Assembly: GCA_009782975.1 (NCBI GenBank)
Contig: WRIA01000065.1
Coordinates: forward strand, 1-5,187
Length of the DNA stretch: 5,187 bases
From: Clostridiales bacterium
Lineage (GTDB): Bacteria > Bacillota_B > Dehalobacteriia > UBA4068
Direction of reading: 5' to 3'
Shown: one piece after another, positions 1 through 5,187 of the stretch
Layout of the letters: every line of letters starts with the position of its first letter
Position numbering within the stretch: position 1 is the stretch's first letter
Notes under the pieces: generated by a model
Seen by the model: only the letters and a program-made list of their open reading frames with translations
Told to the model about the DNA's origin: nothing
Database searches by the model: none
Made by a program: the position numbers and the translations under genes

Positions 1-142
1 CCCCGGCGGTGCCGAAGCTGTTTTGCCAGTTATATACCTTTGTACGGGCTGTTACGCCCGGATATGTCTTAAGGCCGTTTACGGTGAAGTAGCCCGGTTT
101 TTCCACAGCTCCGGTTATGGTAAGTTCGGCGGTGGCCGCCGT
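1..142 (-). other. Start of a further module, M8 (residue 1682 to the window edge)
   Basis: AELTITGAVEKPGYFTVNGL is a typical first strand and 'tV-xL' turn of an Oxidored_molyb-like domain (the family form is h-x-h-x-G-x-V-x-x-P-x-x-h-T-x-x-x-L). It is followed by VYNWQNSFGTAG, after which the window ends before the expected Gly-Val-x-Leu...Leu-Leu element. The copy therefore continues below position 1, and so does the gene. Confidence 0.66.
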
Positions 143-3100
143 GGCGTCCCCCACATAGCCCGCGCCGGGATTAGGGGGATCTATCACAGGCGGTAGCGGA
201 GTTAGTGTTACCTTTGTGCGGGCCACGCCGCCGTTGCTGCCGAAACAAACTATACCTTCCGGCGACACATAGACCGACCATACATCGTCAAATGCTCCTG
301 GCGGCCAACTGCCGTTTTCGGAGCAGTAATGTTCCTTTACGGTGATATTACCGCCCGAAAGGCCGCAGCTGTAAACCCCCAGGCCGTTGGTGCCAAGCCA
401 GATATCGCCCCCTGCATCCACAAAAACCGTGCGTATCTCGGGAGAGAACCCCGGTTCTTTGGCGTTTTTTATATCCGGTATAATGTCGTTGCCTTTATAG
501 GCGGTAACTGTGCCGTTAGGGGCAATATGATCCAGCCAGCCGCCATCATTGGCCGGGTCGTGGGCGCCGGACATACGGGTTATATAAACGCCGCCGTCCG
601 GGGCAATAGCTACGGAGCGGGACCAGTTAAAAGCGTTTCCGGATGTAATGGGATAGGAGTTTACCACGCCATCCGCGCTTACATGGGCATAGCTTTCATC
701 CGGCCAGGGCAGAGTGATATTGGAGGTGCGGTAGGTGGTCACCCAGGCGCCGCCCTTGCCGTCTCCCTTTACCGCCCAGGCGGAAACGGTGGGAAGCCCG
801 TCTCCCATTTTCCAGGTCTGCCAGGTGTTTGCCGAGGGAACGAATTTTGTCAGCCCGCCCTCCATGCCACCGTTAAGCAGCGTGTGCTGTGTGGCCAGCC
901 ATACGTTACCGTTTTTATCCACATCTATACCGTAAACGCAATCGCTGGGCAGGGTGGAGTTTGTGCTTGTTTTGTCGTAAAAGGTGAACTGCCCGTTTTG
1001 GTAGCGGGCGAAGCCAAAGTGGGCTGTGGGCGGGGCGGTCTGACTGCCCACGCTTCCCCCCTGAGCCAGCCAGACGCCGCCGTCCGGGGCAATGGCAATG
1101 CCCGTAACAAAATCTGTTTTAAGTGCGGGCGCGGAATACCTTGTTATCTCACCTGAACCGGATATGTAGGCAGCCCCCGCCCCGTTGGAGCCGGCCCAGA
1201 TACCGCCGGCGCTGTCTATGGCGACGGCGCGTATGGAGGCCTGGGGCATACCGTTTGCACCGCCGGGATACAGGGTAAAGCCGTAATCGGCTACTGTTAC
1301 GCCCTTGATATTGGTCAGCCGGTTACGCCAGTTGGAACCGTCATTAAAATTGCGGTAGATGCGGACCGTGGCGGTAACGGGGGGCGTCTGTTTGTCGGCA
1401 TCCTTTACCGCGCTCAGATCATCCACGTTCGGGCCTGCGTCATAGGCTACAAAATATCCCAGGGACTTGATGTCGGACATGGGGATATCGCGGTAATCGG
1501 CCTGGCTGGCCTCGTAGCCGTCCGTGGTGTTTACGGTAACGGTGGCGGAATCGCTTACGCCGTTGGCCGCTAAAATATCGTACAGATACGCGCCCTTTAC
1601 AGCCTCGGTTATCAAGCCCCCCGAAGTATATTTATACTCCGCAAGTTTGGTTCCCATGCCCTGGGGCAGGTTTTTGATAGCCCTTATATCGTAGCTTACC
1701 GTGCCGCCCCGCAAACCGTAAATATTGAAATCCAGCTCGTCAACGGGTTCCACTGTGCCTCCTGCCGCCCCCACCACAATGCTGTTAAGATACTTTACGC
1801 ACCAGCCGGTATTATCATGCACCACCAAGCGCAAAGGCCCGTAGGAATTGCCAATATTGGGGTCAAAGCCGGGGGAGGTTATCTCCGGCACCAAGGGCAG
1901 GCCATTGGCGGAGTTTACACCTTGGCCGAAGGCTATCAGTATAGGTTTACCGTTCACCCCGTTTTTAAGATCGCTGGCATTAAAGGATATGGGGTAATTA
2001 TCAACGGAATTAGCGGTAAAGGCAGAGCTATCCAATTCCGCCGCAAAGCCTATACTTTGCAACAGCTTATACAGGTCTACCCCCTGTATCCAGGTGGGGC
2101 CGCCCATCTGATAGGAATCGGACACTATGATATTATCCATGGCCTCCAGCTCGGCTACGGTATAGGTTTTATTATGCGCCAGATTCTGGCCGGAAACAGC
2201 CAGCTCGAAGCTGGCATACTGCGCGAAGTTACCTCCGGTATGCTTCCAGCCTTCCAAAGCGGCGGCTGCTACTTCTATCTCCCGTACATCGGTTATACAT
2301 TCCGCCGCCGTGCCGTCTGTAAAGATAAGGCGCAGGGGGCCGCCGCTATTGAAATAGGCCGCGTCGTAACCGGGGCTGGCGGCAGTGGGGACCAGCGGCT
2401 TGCCGTCTTGCGCGTCCCCCGTTTTTGCTATGCCGTAAGCCAGTATGGCCTTTTTGCCGGTCAATTCGGCCAGAGTAAGCGTTGTGCTGCCGCCGGAACT
2501 GTTTTTTGCCGTAATTCCGTCCATCAAAGCGCTGGCGCCTATGTCTTTATCGTTAAGCAAGCCTGCCAGATCCAGGCCGCGATAGACATTGGCAACGCCG
2601 CCTATGGTGTAGCTGCCGGTAACCATATATCTTTGTCTGGTCTCCAGGCTGCCCACGGTAATACTTTTGCCGCCCAGCTGGGCCACCGCGCCGGAAAAAA
2701 GCACGCTCTGATTTGCATAGACCTCATATTCCGGGCCTACGTGGGCAAAAACGTCCGGGTCGAGCCGGACCACTATTTTGGACAGGTTTTCTACCAGTGT
2801 TTTGGCATCTCCTACAGTGGAATTTACAGTGCCGGTCGCATTTTCCGCTGCTGTTTGAGCGCGGACGAAATGCAGGGGCCCCAGGCCGTTGCGTATGCCC
2901 TTGCCGGCATCCAGAGGGTCATTATGCACATAGCCGGGGTTGGTGTTTTCGGTAGCGTTATTTGCCCCATCCACCAGGGGAAAACCGTTTTTGGCGAAGG
3001 CTACCATCATACCCAGGCCTTCCGTACCTTTTCCCGAGTTGAAGCCCTTTTCGCTTATATCCGCCAGATCGTATATGCCCTCCGGCGCCGTGCCGCTGCC

Positions 3101-5187
3101 GCTGTACATCTCTACCGTACCCAAAGAACCCTGCAAACCTATTTGCTCTTTAAGCAGATACTCCAGGTTGACGCCCTCGTATAGCTCGTGTATAGGGTTA
3201 GTACCGGCTATTCTGGTTATATAGTAGCCCTTTTCCTGACGGCCTTCGGTATCCCGGTCTCGCTTGCTTATACCCGGCCCGTAAAGTATGCTTTCCAGCT
3301 CCGCCAGTGTAAAGTCATGAACCTGCGTGCTGCCCCCGCTTACTATCTCCACCCTTAAAGCCTGCCGGTTTTTCATATCCTGATAAGCCGGGGCCGGGTT
3401 TTCCAGGTGTGTGGAATAACGGATAGGCTCGCCCACATATACTTCCTGCACGCGCTGTAGTTGCTGGGAGCCGTTGTTGAAGAAATAGGCGTAGTTTTCC
3501 ACCGCATCCGGATCGGAACGGTTCAAGCCGTCGGTCTTGCCGTAGATAACGCGCATGGGGCCGCCGTGATTGCCCAGGCCGCTTTTATAACCGGGCAGGT
3601 TGGAATCCCGCACATATGGATATCCGTTTAACCCGTAAGCCAGCAGCACCGGATAGCCCTTTTTTATCGGGTAGCCGTTGCTGTCCGTTGTCCAACCTTC
3701 TGCCGGGCCTTGATTATCCGGCTGATATTCCTTGGTGGCAAGCTGCGCCTTGGTGGGGCGATCCGTTCCTATATCCAGCGGAGATTTTTCGTAAAAGTAA
3801 AACAGGTTGGGGTCTGCCAGCTGCTTCATGGAAAACTGAGCGGTTATCTGATAATTGTCCCAGGCGGAAAAACTTACCAAAGTGCTGTCGTCGTTCTGAT
3901 ACCTGGCTTTATCCACGCCTATGCCGGTAAGCAGATCCCATACTTTTATGCCTTCGTATTCGTTGACATACCAGTAGGTGGTGTTGGAAAGGCTGTATTC
4001 GCCGCGGTGGCCCAGGCCCTCCGCTTTAGGCCGTCCGTCCTCGTATTCCACCATTTTCTCCAGCTCTTCCACGGTAAAGTTGATTTCCCGGCCCAGCGCC
4101 GCCCCGGTAAAGGTTACTATATATTCGGTATTGACTTTATTGCTGTAGGCGGGGTCGGTGGCCGTGGTATGCTTAAAGCCGGGGGGCGGCGTGCCTTCCT
4201 CTATATAAAGATAAGCCACGCTGGCAAATTTGGGGTTTGCCGCTGCCAAACTTAAAAACTCGCTTTGGTCATAGACCAGCTTAAGGGGCCCGTCGTCATT
4301 GCCCAGGCCGCTAACTATACCCGCGGCAAGGTTGAACACAAAAGGCGCGGGGGGTATAGCGGTTTCATCCGTGCTGGCGGTGCCGTAAGCCATTATCACC
4401 GGCTTTTCGGCGTTTTTGATATCCGCGTAAGCCGCCCGGCCTACCTCCTGCCGCCAGCGGTTCTTAAATACCACCACCACATCATCGTCAAGCCGCTCCA
4501 CCTGCGCGTTTATCAGGCCATCCAGTATGGAAAGAAGCTTTACACCCTCGTAGCTAAAGCTTACGCTGCCGCTGCCCCGGCTGTCGCTGTAAACGTCCCG
4601 GTGTATATTGGCGCTTGCCGCTTCTTCCAGCTCCCGCACGGAAACAGGCACGGAACTGCTTACTCCCGGCCCCTCCACGGTAAGGGTCGCGCCGGTTATG
4701 GCGTCTATGTTGTAGGGCGCGCCGGCGTAGGTTATATGCTTGTAGGGGCTGGCGACCACAGCCTTTTCACTTACGGTAGTTACACCGTGGGCGCCCCCTA
4801 AATCGTCCGCCCAAAGCCGTATGTACGCCGCTGCCTCGCCGGAGGCCGGTCTTACATAGCCTGTCCAGGTATCGCCGCTTTTTGTTTCGTAGGCCAGTAT
4901 AGCGTTTTTTTCCACCAGCTCTTCTTTGGTAAGGTTATATGCCGAAATACCGGCCCAGGCGTCGTAGGTCTGAAACTCTATTAAGGCGCTGCCGCCAACG
5001 TCTTCCAGCAAGGCGGCCAGGGGAACGCCCCGCACGGTAGTTCCGCTGTATGTGCGCTCCGCGCGGGGCATCATCAAAAGCTGGGCCCGGGTGTATTCCG
5101 TACCCATCACGGTAAGGGCCGTTTGCGTTATGGCCGCGCCCAGCCGCAAACTCTGCACATTGCTTACAAAATTGCTGTTATTTACAT
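1..5187 (-). CDS. Giant modular surface/secreted protein with tandem sulfite-oxidase-fold-like modules and a beta-propeller (partial at both ends)
   Basis: One reverse-strand frame stays open across the whole window, giving 1,728 codons with no stop, start or frameshift. The N-terminus lies beyond 5187 and the C-terminus below 1. ATG or GTG codons near the upstream edge (GTG residue 10, ATG residue 27) sit inside a module and are not credible starts. Domain order: tail of a module (1-16), M1 (17-148), flavinylation-type motif DAITGAT (161-167), M2 to 335, M3 (340-588), M4 (589-815), M5 (816-974), M6 (975-1143), M7 (1144-1298), seven-bladed propeller (1299-1660), Pro-rich linker, and the start of another module (1682 on). 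The modules resemble the Oxidored_molyb (sulfite oxidase) fold. Only six Cys are present, all after residue 962. No signal peptide, membrane segment or anchor is inside the window; export is inferred from composition and architecture. The function is not known to me; a redox or ligand-binding role outside the membrane is an inference. The open frame is certain, the function is not. Confidence 0.93.
143..205 (-). other. Proline-rich interdomain linker (residues 1661-1681)
   Basis: Residues 1661-1681 include TPLPPVIDPPNPGAG, with six prolines in fifteen residues. Such a stretch is typical of extended spacers between folded extracellular domains. It separates the propeller from the next module. 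Confidence 0.65.
206..1291 (-). other. Seven-bladed beta-propeller, two-component-regulator-propeller type (residues 1299-1660)
   Basis: Seven copies of the blade signature 'h-x-x-h-x-h-D-x-x-G-x-h-W-h-x-(T/S)-x-x-G' occur in series. Their centres are GGIWAGSNGAG (1327-1337), GGVWLAQGG (1369-1377), GNVWLATQH (1426-1434), GGAWVTTYR (1478-1486), GGVYITRMS (1531-1539), GDIWLGTNGLGVY (1593-1605) and GIVCFGSNGGVA (1644-1655). Each is preceded by a strand such as IRAVAIDSA or VTGIAIAPD, and most are followed by a sheet ending in h-x-x-Y. The pattern is that of the Reg_prop family (PF07494), usually found as the extracytoplasmic sensing part of hybrid sensor kinases and in secreted proteins. Here it sits inside a chain of modules with no kinase in sight. 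Blades 2-5 carry longer loops. A role in ligand or partner binding is inferred. Confidence 0.8.
1292..1756 (-). other. Module M7, degenerate sulfite-oxidase-fold-like domain (residues 1144-1298)
   Basis: LDFNIYGLRGGTVSYDIRAI opens the module (h-x-h-x-G-x-x-x-x-h-s-h-x-x-h). A loop with LPQGMGTKLAEYKYTS leads to VKGAYLYDILAANGV (1196-1210). TVTVNTTDGYEASQADYRDI follows (strand plus the 'DGY' turn common in this family), then SLGYFVAYDAGPNVDD, an eroded AYG strand. The GPLRL strand is replaced by ATVRIYRNF, and NWRNRLTNIKGVTV closes the module with the usual W...L-x-x-I-x-x-V-x-V pattern. It has no Cys. It directly precedes the propeller with almost no linker. Confidence 0.62.
1757..2263 (-). 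other. Module M6, sulfite-oxidase-fold-like domain (residues 975-1143)
   Basis: This is the copy with the clearest C-terminal half. SFELAVSGQNLAHNKTYTVA (992-1011) gives the first strand and turn, with AELEAM as the helix. WIQGVDLYKLLQSIGF (1032-1047) is the Gly-h-x-Leu-x-x-Leu-Leu element. GKPILIAFGQGVN...GLPLVPE corresponds to the family's LLAYEMNGEPLP region. YGPLRLVVHDNTGWCVKYLN (1115-1134) matches the classical pattern GPLRLVVPG-YG-x-x-VKWL almost position by position. C1129 is just before VKYL and is again not the Mo-ligand position. This module is the best single argument for assigning the repeat family. Confidence 0.74.
2264..2740 (-). other. Module M5, sulfite-oxidase-fold-like domain (residues 816-974)
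   Basis: The module runs VLFSGAVAQLGGKSITVGSL (first strand plus 'tv-sLe'), then RYMVTGSYTIGG, then YRGLDLAGLLNDKDIG (868-883). LTLAELTGKKAILAYGIAK is followed by DGKPLVP, the family's AYE-NG-PL-P arrangement with a short insertion. SGGPLRLIFTDG (947-958) is a close match to the GPLRLVV strand. The closing strand ITDVREIEV carries C963, the first cysteine of the visible protein. That Cys sits after the GPLRL strand, so it is not at the position of the molybdenum ligand in sulfite oxidase, which lies much earlier in the fold. Confidence 0.68.
2741..3421 (-). other. Module M4, divergent sulfite-oxidase-fold-like domain (residues 589-815)
   Basis: The module starts RYSTHLENPAPAYQDMKN, then ALRVEIVSGG and HDFTLAELESILYG form the first strand and 'tLaEL' helix. 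A charged, Gly-rich loop (SKRDRDTEGRQEKGYY) precedes LYEGVNLEYLLKE (668-680). GTVEMYSGSG starts the next strands, followed by TEGLGMMVAFAKNGFPL (721-737), in which the AYG strand has become VAFAKNG. An Asn/Asp-rich insert leads to NGLGPLHFVRAQ (767-778), where the GPLRLVV strand has become GPLHFV. It ends with NLSKIVVRL. There is no Cys. It is the least typical copy, but the order of landmarks is intact. Confidence 0.58.
3422..4168 (-). other. Module M3, enlarged sulfite-oxidase-fold-like domain (residues 340-588)
   Basis: This is a long, aromatic-rich copy. The first strand is around EYIVTFTGAALGREINFTVE, followed by a Tyr/Asn/Trp-rich stretch (SLSNTTYWYVNEYEG) leading into YEGIKVWDLLTGIGV (410-424). 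SFSAWDNYQIT forms the next strands. A long insert of about 50 residues, containing EKSPLDIGTDRPT, precedes GYPVLLAYGLNGYPY (510-524), a strong match to the family's 'LLAYEMNG-P' strand. GLGNHGGPMRVIYGK (536-550) is the GPLRLVV equivalent and LQRVQEVYVGEP closes the module. It contains no Cys. The insert and aromatic loops suggest a specialised binding surface, which is an inference. Confidence 0.66.
4181..4741 (-). other. Module M2, sulfite-oxidase-fold-like domain (residues 149-335)
   Basis: After the flavinylation-type motif the module has LTVEGPG followed by VPVSVRELEE (first strand and 'dL' helix), then FSYEGVKLLSILDGL (210-224, the Gly-h-x-Leu-x-x-(I/L)-Leu element). A very hydrophobic strand DDDVVVVF follows, then IKNAEKPVIMAYG (256-268, the AYG strand), GLGNDDGPLKLVYDQ (293-307, the family's GPLRLVV strand) and a closing ASVAYLYI. 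An insertion rich in Pro and Ala (PPAPF) separates the AYG and GPLKLV strands. It contains no Cys. Its GLGN-x-GGP/DGP junction closely parallels the same position in M3, and the two also share a 15-base identical stretch there. Confidence 0.65.
4685..4705 (-). other. Predicted covalent FMN attachment motif DAITGAT (residues 161-167)
   Basis: Residues D161-T167 read DAITGAT, an exact fit to Dxx(S/T)GAT, the consensus at which ApbE flavin transferase esterifies FMN to the last threonine in FMN_bind domains of NqrC, RnfG and related extracytoplasmic proteins. The predicted acceptor is T167. What is odd is the setting: the motif falls just after the last strand of M1 and directly before the first strand of M2, without an obvious complete FMN_bind domain around it. 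The residues after the motif are LTVEGPG, which read as the start of a module. Modification also depends on export and on ApbE being present, which this window cannot show. Confidence 0.5.
4742..5137 (-). other. Module M1, sulfite-oxidase-fold-like domain (residues 17-148)
   Basis: The domain opens with a strand around LTVMGTEYTRAQLLMM, the typical 'h-x-h-x-G-x-x-h-T-x-x-x-L' start of Oxidored_molyb-like domains. It continues with VRGVPLAALLEDVGG (51-65), where the family has a Gly-Val-Pro-Leu...Leu-Leu element. Next comes a Tyr-Asp segment ending in LTKEEL and AILAYETKSGD (95-105), equivalent to the family's 'LLAYE-NG' strand. YIRLWADD then stands where GPLRLVV is expected, and a closing strand VTTVSEKAVV ends the module. 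There is no Cys, so the molybdenum-ligating residue is absent. At about 130 residues it is the most compact copy and keeps the most canonical motifs. Confidence 0.68.
5138..5185 (-). other. Tail of a preceding module (residues 1-16)
   Basis: The first visible residues include NFVSNVQSLRLG. This has the same shape as the last strand of the complete modules further along, such as WCVKYLNSIVV at the end of M6 and LQRVQEVYVG at the end of M3: an aromatic, a V-x-x-h core, then alternating hydrophobic residues. I read it as the closing strand of a module that lies mostly outside the window, so the protein probably continues upstream by at least one further domain before any signal peptide. The match is short, so confidence is moderate. 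Confidence 0.45.

Noticed and set aside
83..142. LTITGAV at the start of M8 as a second flavinylation site
   Set aside because: The essential threonine after GA is replaced by valine, and the required upstream aspartate is missing. It is simply the first strand of the module.
917..945. DVDKNGNVW in propeller blade 3 as an EF-hand/dockerin-like calcium loop
   Set aside because: The D-x-D-x-N-G spacing is suggestive, but it falls exactly at the standard D-x-x-G-x-h-W turn of the propeller blade and lacks the acidic residue expected at loop position 12.
329..1156. 275-codon plus-strand open frame as a gene
   Set aside because: It is in the complementary register of the propeller coding sequence. 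Its Gly/Ala/Tyr-rich translation has no family resemblance, while the minus frame gives seven propeller blades.
1817..3184. 455-codon plus-strand open frame as a gene
   Set aside because: It is exactly antisense, codon for codon, to M4-M7, whose motifs and repeats are clear. It shows no recognisable domain and is explained by the scarcity of TTA, CTA and TCA codons on the sense strand.
3710..4801. Plus-strand open frames at 3710-4255 and 4265-4801 as a gene pair
   Set aside because: Both are in the complementary register of M1-M3 and end at complements of TTA codons. They are shadows of the minus-strand gene. The other short frames at 735-935, 925-1110, 2713-2955, 2940-3224 and 3616-3930 are likewise internal to the same gene.
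5105..5158. GTG (residue 10) or ATG (residue 27) as the gene start
   Set aside because: Both lie within or before the first strand of M1 with in-frame coding sequence continuing upstream to the window edge, and no convincing Shine-Dalgarno sequence precedes them.

Overview
The window is a single piece of one very large minus-strand gene. Reading the reverse complement in the frame whose codons occupy plus positions 2-5185 gives 1,728 consecutive sense codons with no stop. Neither end of the gene is present: the start lies beyond position 5187 and the stop lies below position 1. There is no intergenic DNA here, so no promoter, terminator, RNA gene, mobile element or CRISPR array can be called. 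Residue numbers below count from the codon at 5185..5183 (residue n starts at plus position 5188-3n).

The protein is a string of modules. By internal comparison I see seven complete divergent copies of one domain (M1-M7), the tail of an earlier copy at the N-terminal edge and the head of a later copy at the C-terminal edge. Each complete copy has a strand followed by a Gly-hydrophobic-x-Leu-x-x-(I/L)-Leu element (for example VRGVPLAALL, YEGIKVWDLL, YRGLDLAGLL). Most then have an (I/V)xAYG-type strand, a GP(L/M)(R/K)hh strand and a final V-x-x-I-x-V strand. This order matches the sulfite oxidase / YedY-type molybdopterin-binding fold (Pfam Oxidored_molyb). Residues 1-962 contain no cysteine, so M1-M4 entirely lack, and M5 lacks before its last strand, the Cys that ligates molybdenum in true sulfite oxidases. 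The fold is probably used for something other than classical Mo catalysis.

Two additions make the architecture unusual. Between M1 and M2 there is DAITGAT, an exact match to the Dxx(S/T)GAT consensus at which ApbE-type flavin transferases attach FMN to threonine. Between M7 and the last, cut module there are about 360 residues forming seven Gly-x-h-W/Y-h-type blades, a 'two-component regulator propeller'-like beta-propeller, followed by a Pro-rich linker.

The composition (many Gly, Asn, Thr, Tyr, few Cys, Pro-rich linker, tandem beta domains) suggests a secreted or cell-surface protein. The GC-rich sequence with frequent ATA isoleucine codons, plus my general recollection of similar modular proteins, points tentatively to an anaerobic Bacillota (Clostridia/Peptococcaceae-like). 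The lineage is an inference and not shown by the window. A plausible but unproven role is an extracytoplasmic redox or ligand-binding surface protein.
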